Positions 35,657-48,392 of a DNA stretch of 64,000 nucleotides are shown piece by piece. Origin of the DNA: Earliella scabrosa. Its lineage: Eukaryota > Basidiomycota > Agaricomycetes > Polyporales > Polyporaceae. The stretch spans positions 1 through 64,000 of the forward strand of contig JABYQQ010000038.1 in assembly GCA_022605405.1 (NCBI GenBank), in the 5' to 3' direction. Every line of letters begins with the position of its first letter. Positions within the stretch are counted from its first letter, which is position 1. Position numbers and translations under genes: made by a program. The notes beneath the pieces were generated by a model, which was not told the DNA's origin, ran no database searches, and was given only the letters and a program-made list of their open reading frames with translations.

Positions 35657-36929
35657 ATGGCCTCTAGTCCGAGACGAGTGGTGATCATCACTGGCGCAGC
35701 GCAAGGCATTGGCCGCGCGGTCGCGCAGAGACTTGCGAAAGACGGGTTCGATTTGGGGCTATTCGACCTGCCGAAGTGCCGAGACCTGCTCGAGGAGCTC
35801 GCGACGAGCGTCCGTACAGGCTTTGGAGCGAAGGCGGTCACGGTCTATGGCGATGTGTCTGTGGAAAGTGACGTGAAGGGGCTCATTGACACGGTCGTCG
35901 CGGAGCTGGGCGATATGTATGCGGTACGAGCCTACAACGTTCGTCGAGGAGCACACTGAGATACTTACCTTGCCTGCCACTAGATGATCGCCAACGCGGG
36001 AATCTCGACCGTGTATCCCCTGCACGAAAGTAATGCCTTTCAACGAACATCTCCGCATTGTGGTAACTTATGCGGTCTTACGTGTCTCCCAGCCCCAACA
36101 GAAGTCTTCGACAACATCATCAACGTCAACCTGAAGGGCGTCTTCCTTTGCTACAAATACGCCGCGATCCGGCTCATCGCGCAGGGCAAGGGTGGACGCA
36201 TCATCGGGGCGGGCTCTGTTGCGAGCAAGAAAGGTCGGTATATGCGTGCGCCCCCGCAGGACAACTGCCTGTCCTTCAACTGACCACCCGGGCCTATCAT
36301 CTGTCAGGTGTTCCGGAGCAAGCAGCCTACTGTGCGAGCAAATTCGGTATTCGTGGCCTGACGCAGTGTGCGGCCATAGACTACGGAAAGTACGGCATCA
36401 CCGTGAACGCCTACGCTCCTGGAGCTGTGGACACCCCACTCAGTGAGTTGCTCCGTCGTTGCGCGCATACAACCTCCGAGTTTACTGTTTGCTGATGGTC
36501 CCCGGCGCCCGCCAGTGCGTCAGACGGACGAAGACGTCTGCATACGGAGAGGCCTGCCCGTCGGCTCATGGAAAGACAGCCGCGTAAGTCCAGGATCAAT
36601 GTCATGTGCAGCGCACGGACGAGAGCTAATGGATGTCGATGGGGCCAGGGCAAGAACGCCTTGGAACGTTACGCCCAAGCGGAGGACGTCGCAAAGCTCG
36701 CAGCGTTCCTCGTTTCGGACGACGCGTCGTTCATCACGGGTGAGTGGTGGTGGAGAATCGCACATACGCACGCAGTGCTCAACCTCGGTCCTCGTTTTTC
36801 CACTCCCGTGGCATGGTGAACTGCAGGCCAATCTGTGAGTCGTCTCCTGCGAACGCCATCCTGCCAGCAGCTGATCTGGAGCCCGTCGCGCTGCAGTACA
36901 TCGTCGATGGAGGTGGCACGTTTGATTAA
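35657..36929 (+). CDS. Short-chain dehydrogenase/reductase SDR3 (acetoin/diacetyl reductase-like)
   Basis: Tandem copy of SDR2. It has the same MASSPRRVVIITGAAQGIG start, NAGISTVYPLHE, VNLKGVFLCYKYAAIRL, GAGSVASKK with the catalytic Ser, [13 protein letters not shown] active-site motif, [12 protein letters not shown], the internal VRQTDEDVCIRRGLPVGSWKDS segment and the C-terminus GQS plus YIVDGGGTFD. All splice junctions and motifs are intact, so it should be functional. Changes against SDR2 include SKK for SKH after the catalytic Ser and RTGFGAKAV for RKDFGAKVV. An in-frame ATG at 35633 lies upstream, but 35657 matches the start in SDR2. Confidence 0.88.
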
Positions 36930-37313
36930 ATGCGCATTCCCAACCACATCGACTGGAACGAGCTTCGAGACGAGGGTCTGGACAGTCCCATACTTACTAT
37001 CTGTATTGGCATCCTTCGTGCGCATGTGAGCGTTATGTCCCCGGATCCAAAGCGATCGCGGCCGTACAAATCCGTGTAGTGATGAGAGAGAGAAAGCGAT
37101 TCGTTTCATTATGACACATTAACTAGCTACGCACAGGCCCGACTACCGATAATTGGACAGCATAACAACTACTCTAATACTACAAAGCAACGCCCGAGGC
37201 GGGTTAGAGTCGTCGGGGGTCGTCATCGACAGTCATGAGAGAGAGAGTACAACGGGACCCAGGGCGAGGGATACGTGAGATGTGCACTGCGGAGGGGGAA
37301 CTTGGGGCACCGC
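36930..37313. other. Intergenic between convergent SDR3 and PTR2
   Basis: This 384 nt separates two 3' ends. It has short AG-rich runs (GAGAGAGAG near 37085 and 37240) and no supported gene. Confidence 0.4.
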
Positions 37314-39599
37314 TCAGTGCTTCTCGTCGTCGTACTGGCCCGTGGCGAGCGCGTTGAGGTCGTCCTCGGCCGCGTCGAGGCTGCGGTACTGGAACCAGAA
37401 GATCGTGCCGGCGATGAACGCGAGCACGGCCATCACGCTGTAGTTCCACACGAGGAGCGGATCCGCGGAGAGCGCGACGAACGCCTGGCCGATCGCGGCC
37501 GAGATCGCGGACATGAAGAGGTAGACGGACATGACGAGCGAGCGCATGTTCTTCGGCGCCTTCGTGAACGCGTACTCGAGCCCGGTGATGGACGCGAGGA
37601 TCTCGGAGAAGGCGATGAGCACGTACGACGGCGTCTGGATCCAGACGTTGAGCGTCGACGTGATCGGGCTCCCGTCGGCGTCCTTGCAGGTCGCGACGTA
37701 GTACCCGCACGGGTTGTTCTTGTAGATGAAGTGCTGCACGACCGTCGTCCAGATCATCGCCGCGGAGCCGGTGTAGAAGCCGAGCGTCATGCGCTTGAGG
37801 GGGGTGAAGCGGATGCCGGCGCGGCGGAGGGCGGGGTAGATGAAGAGATCGCAGAGGGGGATGAAGATGATGAGCGCGATGGGGTCGAGGTTGGAGAGGA
37901 CGTCGTTGGGGAGACCGTTGGTGACCATGGTGGCGGCCTGCGACGTAAGGTTGTTGTTGAGCTGGTTGTACGTGAGCCCTGCAACGAATAGGTCAGTACA
38001 GTGCGCATACATGAGGAAGGGACGGGCATACAGTAGATGGGGTACCACGCAAAGACACTGCACGCCTTGAATCCACGGCTGACTTCATCCACCCAACGGT
38101 CGTCGAACGTCATCCACTTCGGGCGGGTCTCGCCCTTGAAGTTGCTAGGCTTCGCAGACTCCCAGAAGTCGGGGGCCCTCATGTTCTTGACCGTCTGCAG
38201 CGGGTTCAGCGACCACCGGCCCTTCATCGCTTGACGCAGGATGCGGAGGGCTGAGGAAAGCACGGAACCCTGCGGCGGGGAGGTGATGTACATGTTGCGA
38301 CCTGCCCAGAGGACAAGAGGGCAGAAGAGGAAGACAACGGTGGGAAGGGTGTATGCAAGATAGAAGCCGACATACTGCGATGATAAAAGTCAGCGTGGGT
38401 TTCGACGACGGCGGGATAGCCAGCGCACCTTCTCAGAGTAGACCATGGTGATTTGGCCGACCAGGGCACCAATGTTTATGAAGAGGTAGAAGTACATGTA
38501 GATCTTCGACGTAGTCATGATGGGGTCAACAATGACGCGCTCGCCAGACTTCGTGTGGCCGATGAAGAGCTTGCTGCGCTTGTACTGCTCAGCGACAAGA
38601 GGCGAAATGTTGGCCTTGAAACCACCGGTACCGATACCCATGACGATGATCGCGATGATGAAACATGCGAGAGCGCCATTCGAGTTCTCGATAACACCGG
38701 GAACCGAGGAGACAATGAGGAGGACGTGACCAACGAGAGCGATGGCGACAGCTACACAGACAGTCTTGTAGCGACCCCAGCGTGTGTCGGCGATGTAGGC
38801 ACCGAAAAGAGGAATGACATACACCCTGAGCACATAATGTCATTAGATGCTGCTATAAGCCGTCACAGCGTTGAACGACGTACCAGAAGGTGTTGAACGT
38901 GCCAATACCGGTCGACGCGCGCTGACCGAGGCCAAGCGCACCAGCCTGTTCAGGGTCGGCACCAGTCCTCGAGCCGCGGGGAAGCGGCTGCTGGATGAAG
39001 TTGGTCTGTGGATGGCGAGCTGCTCGTCAGCAAACAGTTCCAACTCGTCCCAGACATCACGCAAAACACAAGCGTTGAGGGGTACTCGATGGGCGTTAAT
39101 CTCACGGCGTGGACAATAATCGCGGGAGCGGGCACTACAGCCCGCATCGTAACTGACGCTCGAGCCCGCAGTCCTCAAAGGTGTGGGTGCTTGTGTGCGT
39201 TGAAATACGATACGATCTGGGTGCAGGTCGAGGGCAATGAGAACCGGAATACTCACGAAGACGACCGCGGAACCGTAGTATGAGAACCGCTCTGCAAGCT
39301 CGCACCCCGCAATCACTGGTGATTTTGACATGGCGTCAGCGTCACTCGAGCTGGGTGCGGTCAGACGAGGTAGACAGTAGCCACTCACGGTACGCGCTCC
39401 ATGGGATGGAGTCGGTGACACGACGGAGGGTCTTCTTCTCGTCCTCGGTAGGGAACTCGAGGCCGTCATGGACGCCGTCGAGCTCCTGCTCGTGAGCGGA
39501 CTCGACAGGGCTAAAGCCCTTTTTCTCCAACTCGAGCTCGTCGCGCTTGGCCTCTGCGAGGCCTGCGAGGATGTCCGTGTCAGTCTGGAGGCCGGCCAT
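37314..39599 (-). CDS. PTR2: Proton-coupled di/tripeptide transporter, PTR2 family
   Basis: Plasma-membrane POT-family importer of small peptides, about 600 residues with 12 expected membrane segments. The start at 39599 opens MAGLQTDTDILAGLAEAK and a charged cytosolic N-terminus (LEFPTEDEKKTLRRVTDSIPWSAY). After short introns come ELAERFSYYG, the family ExxERFxYY motif, then GAYIADTRWGRYKTV, IIVMGIGTGGFKANISPLVAEQ and the FYLFINIGALVGQ signature of PTR2 proteins. Later segments include LTYNQLNNNLTSQA, ALIIFIPLCDLFIYPALRR and the final TM helices to FWFQYRSLDAAEDDL with a cytosolic tail ending QYDDEKH. Six exons inferred. No related gene sits beside it in the window. Confidence 0.93.
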
Positions 39600-42365
39600 G
39601 GTTCGCTGTTACTCCGGGAGGGAAGAGAGTGGGCGAGGGCTGGAGGACCGAGGGCGTCGAGGCGCGGAGGGGACTCTGGGAAAAGAGTCGGAGGGAAGAG
39701 CCTGGGGGCGATAACGGAGGGAGTGGTTTACTTATAGCGGGAGCACATGGTTGACCGTGGCTGTCGCAGGCCATTCGGTCCATATGCTTTCCCCTTCCTC
39801 CGGCCATCAATGGCGTCTGATCCAGGGACGCATAGAGCTCCTCCTCCGCTACAAATCATCCTCCCTCGCCCGGTGCTCCTCCTTGAGCTCCCTCGCTCCT
39901 CCCATTCTTCCGGCCCGCGCGCCAGCCCCGCGCCGCACACCTCGCCGCGCGGTCATTCGGTCTCTCCGCCCGGGCTGTGCGCGCGGTGCAGGGTGCGCGC
40001 ACGCGAGGACATGGACGAGATGGTTGTGGCCGGCAGCAGTCGTCGCGTTGTGTCGTCGCGCGACACAAAAAATAGTCGATCACTTCGATCGGGGCCAGCG
40101 CTTAGCCGCGAGTCGGTTGAGCCCTCAGCCGGGCCCGCTCGCGTGTGCTCCTCCCGCCACCGACCTCACCCTCGAGCGTGAACTCGAGTCTCGCAGCGGC
40201 GGCAGCGCTGCAGCTAGGCAGATAAGCAGCGTGTGTTCCGGAATCCGGACCAGCAACGAAGATAGGGAGATGGGATGCACCACTGTCACCCGAGGCGTTC
40301 CAGGCGTGCCTGGGACACAGTCCATGTCTCAGACATCTCTCATGTAACTCATCCCCATCGGTCAATTTCGTAACCTCGCGCAACGTATATATCGTATCGT
40401 CAGGAAGCTCTTCTTATTCGTGATATTGCGCACGATGCGCTGATAGCGTCCATGATTGCTCGTTGCCCATCCTCGATTGCGAGTTAGGTGCACTCTCGCA
40501 GACCGCACCATTCATCCACCAACTACCGGCGACAGCGTTACGGGTATCAAGTATGCGCCCACTGCGATCTGTTCGGTGGAATACAGTGGCGGATAACTGT
40601 CGCTGCGACGCCGCCCGTTTGCCTAGAATGTCGCGTGTAAGTACTCTCACATGCCTAGACATGCGCACTTTCCCACTGCCCACACCCCATGTATGTCTCC
40701 TGTCCGCCATAAAGATAGTTTCAAGCGGGTCCACATCGGAGCAGCGTCCTTGGCACCTTCCTCTGCACCTGTCGTGTGAGTGCCAACAGTCATCGATTTA
40801 CGACCGCTGACCAGCAGCTACACGCCCTCGGGCGGATGTCAGCATCTTGGCTGTTCATGCCGCCGTTGCCTACGGCGACCCATCCATATCCACCGTGCTG
40901 GCGTTAGCACATCGATGGATCTGGTCCTGAGGAGAAAACCCCCTCCAAGTCTTCTGCTCTCTCTCACTGCGGACTTCGAAGCCGTCCGCAAATCCAGGCG
41001 GGCGGGTTTGTAGGGGTTTGTCGACTACATACCATTCGTGCCTGGCGGCTCGCCTTCTCAGCATGCCTCTAGATCCCAGAATTAGCGCAATGTGCTCATG
41101 GTCTGATGTCAGCCCTCATCGCCTGTCTAGATCTCACCCCAACTCAATTTGACGCGATGGAGCGATGCCAAGAGCACTGGTGGTGATTTCAGAGGCGCCA
41201 TGCTCCGAGGGCGTGATAAGTCCTGTCGCGCTAGTACTTACGGAGCACGGCTCCAAACGTGAGGAGAGCCTTCAAGAGCTGAGGTCGAGTGGGACAAATC
41301 CATGCATGCCCTTCATTTTGTGTCTAGATGAGCCGAATTTGAGCAAAACAGCTGGCAGTGGAAGCACCGTTCACAGTGGTACAACCTCTCGTGAGTGCCC
41401 AACACACAGCTCACCATTGGTCCTTGGAGCAGGGCATGTACCAAGGATGCAGGTCCCGGCGCATCTAGCACTCACCCGCCGCCAAAACGTCTCAACTTGT
41501 GCTTGAGCCCTAGCAGGGATCCTATGTGCTGCCGAATGTCTAGAGGCCGCCGTTACCATACTCGACTCGACGCGGAACGTCGGAGGCGGAGCAAGCGCTC
41601 GCCGCGCAACGCTGCCACAACGGGCCCGCCAACAGCCGCCAACCCGCCCACCCAGGTACCGAAACAACAGGCCCTCGAGCGCATCTCCTCGCAAGCGCAG
41701 ATACACCCCGCCGATTCCAGATTAGCATCCGCGATCGACCCGCACACTTTCGAGGAGCCCAAGCGCAAGCGTCGGGCTGCCCCTGCTCGTCCTCTTGGAC
41801 AAGCCTTTGCCAAGCGCCCGATGCCTGGGCGAACACACAGGCACCTACATGCGCACATACCGCGACCGCGATAAGGGGCCAGGGCATATTGAGCGCGGTC
41901 TTGGAGTTTTGATCTTGGTCTATGCTCTTGGGCGACGGTCTTGGGTGATGCCATCGGGGCAGGGTTAACGTCCACGACCCGACAGTGGGCATTTCGTTTG
42001 CTCGACGACGACGAAGCACGAGTGGACTGGGTGAAACGTCGTTCGAGTGCATCGTCAAAAGCCCTATAACAGGTTAGAACAAGCGAGCGCTGATTAGTTC
42101 GTGGTCGACACCCAAAACCGAGGTCTTGTGAAACATATCATCCTCTTCTCAAACATGGTTGCAATGCGACATTGCGGGCGACTGACGCGCGCGCCCATGC
42201 CACCTGTAGGTCAAGCAAAGTCGATTCCATGACCAATTTGCATAGGATGTCGACTCTCCCTCCGGTGATCACAATGGCGGACGAACGAATGTTGTTGATG
42301 CGATTACCCGAGACCAGTACGATAGCATGTAAACGAACCCGGGCCGAAACTGGACATGTCTGGCA
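39600..42365. other. Long intergenic region, no recognised gene
   Basis: About 2.8 kb between the PTR2 start and the stop of the ArAE-type gene. A GC-rich stretch at about 41395-42058 is open in several frames on both strands, but the translations are low-complexity Arg/Ala/Pro/Cys-rich and show no family motif. No RNA gene or intact mobile element was recognised. Confidence 0.4.
39732..39737 (-). promoter_or_regulatory. TATA-like element of PTR2
   Basis: The minus strand reads CTATAAG about 133 nt upstream of the PTR2 start codon. A plausible but weak core promoter element. Confidence 0.3.
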
Positions 42366-45300
42366 TCAGGCGAGGACATGGGAGCGGTCGTACTCTTCTC
42401 TCCACTTCTCGAACCCTTCGAGCGGGACCTCCCCGCACAGGTCCGCGACGACCGTGCGAAGCTCGTTCAAACTCTGGCAGAGTGCGCAAGGCACACGACG
42501 CAGTCAGCATTCATTTCCTGACAACCGCGACCGAGCCCGAGACACCCACCTGCGTCATCTGGAGGACGGCGACGACGGCGGTGGCATAGAACATGTGCTC
42601 GTAGCTGCCGACGGACTGCCGCAGCGCCTTCGTGACCGTCGTGTGAGCCGGCCGGGCTGCCGCTGCGTTGGACACGTATGCGTAGCCGCTGTGGTAATGG
42701 AGCCGGTCCGCGAGGTTCTTGTACTGTGCCTGGTGCAGGGGCTCGCCCGTCCTGAGCGACTGCGAGATAAGGAAGAACATGGAGATGACGTCGCTGATCT
42801 GGGGACGAAACAGGGCCCGATGAGTTTCTGCGCTGTCGCGCACGATCCCTTAAATACTTGGTGGGACGTACGAAGTGAGGGTTCAGGACATATGTGTGCG
42901 GCAGCGTGGTTTTGCGCAGGTCAGGATCCATGTTGGACAGGGCACCTGCCAGCTGTCACTTCCGTTAGCCTTCGGGCGTAGTCAAGACGATCAAAGAGGA
43001 GCACACGCACCAGGATTAGGCTCGCGAGCATGTCGCTTTGCAGCTCGGTGAGCCGGTTATAATCCTCGAATGCCCACGCTCCACGAATGTTCCCCTCCCA
43101 TTTGGACATGGCTGTCCGCATCCGCAGGTCTTGCAGCTGCTCGGCGAGGGCAATGATTTTGTCGCGCAGTTCACGCGGCCATGTTCGCTGGATCTCTTGG
43201 CCCTTGTGCTGCCGGATATGCTCGAACGAGTCCGCCGCGCTCAACCACAGGGTCGTGAGATGAGAGTAGAGGTACGAGATCCCGGCGATAGTGGACGCGT
43301 TACGGAGGCGCACGGCTTTGCGTCCGGACTTCGGCGGAAGCATCATCAGGATGAAGGACGCGGCAGAACCTGCGTTCAGCGCATACATTCAGATCATTCG
43401 TCGTGCCTCTTGAATCCTTGAGAGGACTTACCGATCATAACCAGCACCCAACGTCTCCATGCGACACTCCATCCGAGCCCAAGACTGCCGACAACTCCAG
43501 GCAGATTGCCATCGATCCACGAGTATCCAATCACGAGCACGAAGGTGACCTGGGGAGCATGTCAGCAACTGAACGGAGCTCGGCCTAAGGCGACTTACCC
43601 CTGCCATGAGGATGCCCATGAGATGCTGTGGTGGTGCGTAGAGACGCAGGAAGACTATGACGAGCAAGAAGGCAGCTGAGATCGCGCCCAACCCGTACGG
43701 GTTCCCATTCCCTGTGCCGGACCCTACAGAGAGACTCTGGGTGAACACACGAACACAAGATGAACTGTATTGTCTCACCAATGTACCACGCTACCATTCC
43801 CACGACAGCACCGACGAATGTTCCGCCCAGGCGCGCAACATAGCTGGAGCACAACGGTGAGTATATGCGCTAATCAGACACATGGAACCGACTCACTTGA
43901 AGACCTGATCAGACGCATATATGTTCAACGTTGTTTGTGCCATGATCAAAGCCCTGCTTGACGTTTTAGAAACGTGTTGATAGATAATCATACCCGCACG
44001 TACCAAACACCTCGCTGGGCGTATACGAAGCCTGCAAACTGTTGAGCTCTCCCTCCACTTGAAGGAGGTCGGCATGTGACATACCAGCACTCGACTTCAA
44101 AACACCGGGAATCCAGAGAGCGATCGTGACAAGGACATATCTGAAAGTGAACTGCTACAGGTCACCACAATCGCCGCATATTGTTGAGACCAAATGTATT
44201 ACACACCAACGCCTCCGGTGTCTTCGTCCACTTGTACACTTTGTGGATGACGTTGGCAACGCGCTGCAGGGCGTTCTTGGGCGGCCTGCTATCAGGATCG
44301 AGCTCTGTACGACACCATCACGATCCATACGAACACACAATCCGAAGAGATTTGACTCACTATACTTCCTCCTGTCCTCAGCTTCGACGGCCTCCTCTGG
44401 CTGAGTATCTTCACCGGCCGCACTCTGGCCAGCACCCTCCCGAGAACGCAACAGCTTCCAGATAGCACGCATGCCCTTCGGGAACCACAGCTTCGGCTTC
44501 GCACGTTTCGCCGCCGTATGGCTCACATGCTCCGCCAACACGACGATCCCGTTGGACGTGGTCATCAAATTCGAGGTGAAGACGTATGCCGTGTACAGCG
44601 AGCGCAGCGGGACGGTCTTGAGCACGCCGACGTCCGCCTGCTCGAACAGATGCTGGTACGGTTGCAGGAGGAGGAGACGCTTGTCGCTCTTGAAGTCTTC
44701 AATGGCGGTCCGAAGGGCGGACAGCGCCCTCTCAAGCTCGACAAGCTGTGCATCCTGCTCGGCGGTGCCGCGTTTGTACCTCTTCGTGTTGACCGCGACA
44801 ATGAGCTTCTTGAGAGCAGCGAGGACGGAGACACCTGCAGACCGCAAGTCGGCAGTGGCGTCGCGAAGATTCGGGAGGATGTCAACGAGGCCGACGTTGT
44901 GCTCCTTCTCTGCAGCGACGTTGCGCTCGCGGAACTGGCGGAGAAGGTAGGTGTCGCCGATGGTCTCGCTGCTCGCGTTGGGATCCGTGAGAGAATCCGT
45001 GTCGTCTGACTTGAGGTTGGCGAACGACGCCCACTGTGCAATCGTTTTGGCGAAATTGTTGAGAGCGCCTGAATCAGGGCGTGAGACGGGTCATCAGGAT
45101 GAAAAGATGTAATGGATTACATACCTATGCGAGTGGCGACTATTTGCATGGGTTCGAGCATTTCCTGTACGTCGTCTCCATTCCAGCGGCCCCAGCTGAA
45201 CTCGAGGTTAAGCATTGCCTTCTGTGACATTACTGCGACCCGGGTTAGATTGGGCGAATGAGCTGATAGCGAGATCACTCACGTTGTTGCAATTGCGTTA

Positions 45301-46493
45301 ACATGCCTACACGCGCCATTATCGTTTTCGTCGCCGGGGGAGTCCCATCAGCAAGTTCGTGTGGGTCGGCTCGTAGAACGTCATCCTGCAGAGCGAGAAT
45401 GCCTTGCAACTTGTCGAGTAGGTCTGCAGAGGAGTCTAGGTAGGAATGATTCATCGTCTCTGGGAATGCGAAGGTGATGAACACGAGCGCGATGGCGACA
45501 TAGCACGCGATCGACGTCAACATAGAGTTCAACAGTGTGTACTGTGCGAACGGGAAGAGAGGTCCGAAGCTCTGGAGTGAGGAGATGAGTGCGATTTCCT
45601 CCTGGGTATCAATACGAGGAAGGACATACACAGAAGATGTCAATGGCGATGGTCCCGAACACGCTCATGAGCGTGAGCTTGGGCGCATAGGCCCTGATCA
45701 ATGCAAACAAGAAGCAGCCGAATCCAAGGAAGACTCCGTAAACAACGGTCGAGCTACACGGCGCCGTCAGTTGCCTCACTCATCGTCCATGTTGCACACG
45801 ACGCACCGAGGATCCAAGAAGTCGCCTTCGAAGATAGCAACACGGAACAAGGCATCCGGGTTTGATAGACCAGCAGTACTATGCGTGCAAGAGTGTAAGC
45901 ACCGTTGAGACACAACCCGACGCGATGCAGGTCACCTTTCTGCTTGCTGCTGCAATGTTTGTTGCAGCAGTACTTGATCCCGTGCAGCCAGCGCAGCCCT
46001 CATCGCAGCACAAGAGAGGGCCCAACCCAATGAGATGCCGACGACGATAGTCAAAATAACCTGTCATGATGTCATTACGTATTCGAGGGCGGGGCGACAC
46101 TTGAACTCGGGCAGGAGAACTTGGGCAGGGCAAGGAGGAGCACAAACGAGACTCACAATCATGAATAGTTGCACGGGCATATTGGGCGGGAGCATAACGC
46201 TCAACAGTAACGCGAAAAACGCGCTACATTATGCATGCAATGTCAGTCGCACCCAAGATGTCAGGGAGGTGGACTCACGTATTGCCCAGAGTCGCCAAAG
46301 ACTTATCCGGAAGCATGATCACGAAGGAGATCCATGCTACGACCCAGCACCTCAACAACACCTTCCACGACTTCCATGAGCGCAGGTTTGAGGAAACCCA
46401 TGGGGGAAGCTTGTCCCAGAATGTCGAAGGCTTCGCCGTGGATTCTGGCGGTGTTCTCGAGGAAGCCCCGTTCTGTACCTTCTCGCTAGACAT
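42366..46493 (-). CDS. Large multi-pass membrane protein of the aromatic acid exporter-like (ArAE_2 / DUF2421) family
   Basis: Fungal protein with two membrane blocks and cytosolic loops, distantly related to bacterial FUSC/AaeB efflux proteins. The start at 46493 gives MSSEKVQNGASSRTPPES, then WKVLLRCWVVAWISFVIMLPDKSLATLGN. Following short exons encode LLSVMLPPNMPVQLF, VILTIVVGISLGWALS with CAAMRAALAARDQVLLQ, FEGDFLDPR and the conserved FGPLFPFAQYTLLNSML and FAFPETMNHSYLDSSADLLDKL. A cytosolic region with LQPYQHLFEQADVGVLKTVPLRSLY follows, then the second membrane block (ISAAFLLVIVFLRLYAPPQHLMGILMAG near 43690-43600), NMDPDLRKTTLPHTYVLNPHF and HMFYATAVVAVLQM. The last exon ends EEYDRSHVLA. 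About 15 exons, roughly 1,000-1,080 residues. Transport substrate unknown. Confidence 0.87.
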
Positions 46494-47094
46494 GTACCAG
46501 ACCAGGAGGGTGGGCGGGCTCGGTAGCCTTGTGCTGTCCGAGATCGGCTCGCAGACACAGTAAAGAAGAAAAGTGAAGGCGTTCGGATGGAAGGTAGAGA
46601 GCGGCTGCCATATAATCCAACGTCAGTTCGCCGCCCCAGGCCGGGTGACGTATTCCATATCTCACATGAACGTCGGAAAGAAATGCAGCTATGGCGGAGG
46701 CCTGAAGAATGCGAGAAGAAGAGACGGATCCGGGACCCGAGAGCTGAGCATGATGCAAATTGAGATGTCAAGGTGTTGTTGAACAACAACAGAACGGTCA
46801 AACTCGAGGCCCGCGACGCCGAGAGGTGCGGTCGCGTCGGGAGCGGGTAAACGCCTGTGCCGTTTTTGGTGTAAGCGCTTGCGTCAGCAAAATTACCTGT
46901 CCCCTGGCAGCCGCTCGGCGCTAAGTAGCTGCAACGCGTGCTACAACTTACAAGACGGCCCGCCTCCGGCCAACATGGGAGAATAATCCGTCGTCTAGAT
47001 GGCTTGATCGGGGTACATTTTACATAGGTACAAACTGCTGCTACTATCGTGCATCCTCGATCCGTGCCAGATGAGGCCCAACTGATATGCGCCT
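46494..47094. other. Intergenic, no gene seen
   Basis: This 601 nt stretch contains the ArAE promoter and the transaldolase 3' UTR. No further feature was supported. Confidence 0.4.
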
Positions 47095-48392
47095 CTATGC
47101 GGAGAGCTTCTTGCGGAGGAGGTTCTTCAGTGTCTCACCATCCTGAGCGAACTTCCGGATACCCTCGTTGAGCTTGTCAGTCGCCATCTCGTCCTCGCAG
47201 AGGGCCCAGCGGAACTCGGCTTCGTTGTCGATGTAGGTGACCTTGGGGATAGGCTGGCCGGAAGCGGCTGTAGATGCTATGAGTTACTTGCGCGGTAACT
47301 GACCTGGCAGGGCAGACGTACCGTTCACGGAGTCGAGCTTCTTGGGGACAGGGGCGGTGTCGTTCTTGAGCTCCTCAAGCAGCGAAGGAGAGATCGTGAG
47401 GAAGTCGACACCAGCAAGAGCCTTGATCTCGCCGGTCTATAGGACGGCCTAACTGTTAGCAACAGCAACCTCGTAGGCCCGTCCATATCACGCACGTTAC
47501 GGAAGGAAGCACCCATGACGATGGTGTTGTAGTTGTGCTGCTTGTAGTAATTGAAGATCTTCTTCACCGACTGTACACCGGGGTCCTCATCGCCAACGTA
47601 GTCCTTGCCCGGCTTGTTCTTCTTGTACCAGTCAAGGATCTGCAAGAACTGTCTTAACAGGAGCACATACGGCAAGAGGCAAGCCAGGTACGTACGCGGC
47701 CGACAAAGGGCGAGATAAGGGTAACGCCCGCCTCGGCACATGCAACAGCCTGGGCGAAGCCGAAGAGGAGGGTGAGGTTGCAGTGGATGCCGTCGTCGCG
47801 CTCAAGCTCGCGCGCGGCCTGGATACCCTCCCAGGTCGAAGCGATCTTGATCAGGATGCGCTCCTTCTTGATGCCAACGGACTCGTAGAGCGCGATGAGC
47901 TCCTTGGCCTTGGCCTTGGTGGCCTCCTTGTCGAAGGAGAGACGGGCATCGACCTCAGTCGAGACACGGCCGGGGATGATCTTCAAGATCTCCTTTCCGA
48001 ACTCGACGAGCTGTACGGGTGTAGGCGTATGCAGCATTGAGTCTTCGTCTTGGAGGAGGGCATGAAGTAGCCGAAGTGAATGATACTCACCAGACGGTCC
48101 ATAGCAGCATTGACCTGCTCGTCAACGCTGCCGCCCTTGCTCTTTCCGTGCTCAACAGCAGCATCGATCAGGCGCTGGTAGGCGGGCTTGTTCGCAGCAG
48201 CGAGGATGAGCGAAGGGTTCGTAGTCGCGTCCTGAGGCTTGTAGACATCGATAGCTAGCCGATGTGCGCCAGGACGTCAGTCGTTGTGCGCAATCAATCG
48301 TCCTCGCATGTAGGGGACTCACACTCGAAGTCGCCAGAGTCAGAGACAACGACGGTTCCGGTCTGCTTGAGGGCGTCGAGCGAGGTAGTCAT
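47095..48392 (-). CDS. TAL1: Transaldolase
   Basis: Moves a dihydroxyacetone unit between sedoheptulose 7-phosphate and glyceraldehyde 3-phosphate in the non-oxidative pentose phosphate pathway, in the cytosol. The start at 48392 gives [23 protein letters not shown], then [21 protein letters not shown], the transaldolase signature. [14 protein letters not shown] holds the Schiff-base Lys, [20 protein letters not shown] and SPFVGR are further active-site segments, followed by LDWYKKN and [10 protein letters not shown]. The end is [17 protein letters not shown] and [11 protein letters not shown]. About six exons and 320-325 residues, the usual length. Identity is secure. Confidence 0.96.

Larger units (their letters stand above)
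35392..36953 (+). repeat. Tandem duplication unit 2 (promoter plus SDR3)
   Basis: Second direct copy of the about 1.56 kb unit. Similarity to unit 1 runs through the upstream region (GGAACGAAGGCAGTAGCC, GCTCACACGCGAAGCGG), all exons and introns, and stops just after the stop codon at a CCACATCGAC segment that also follows SDR2. Introns carry more differences than exons, so both copies seem to have been kept by selection. Confidence 0.8.

Noticed and set aside
41395..42058. GC-rich region open in three or more frames, with possible proteins of 140-170 residues on both strands
   Set aside because: The translations are Arg/Ala/Pro/Cys-rich with no domain, no consistent splice sites and no family resemblance; the open frames follow from high GC.
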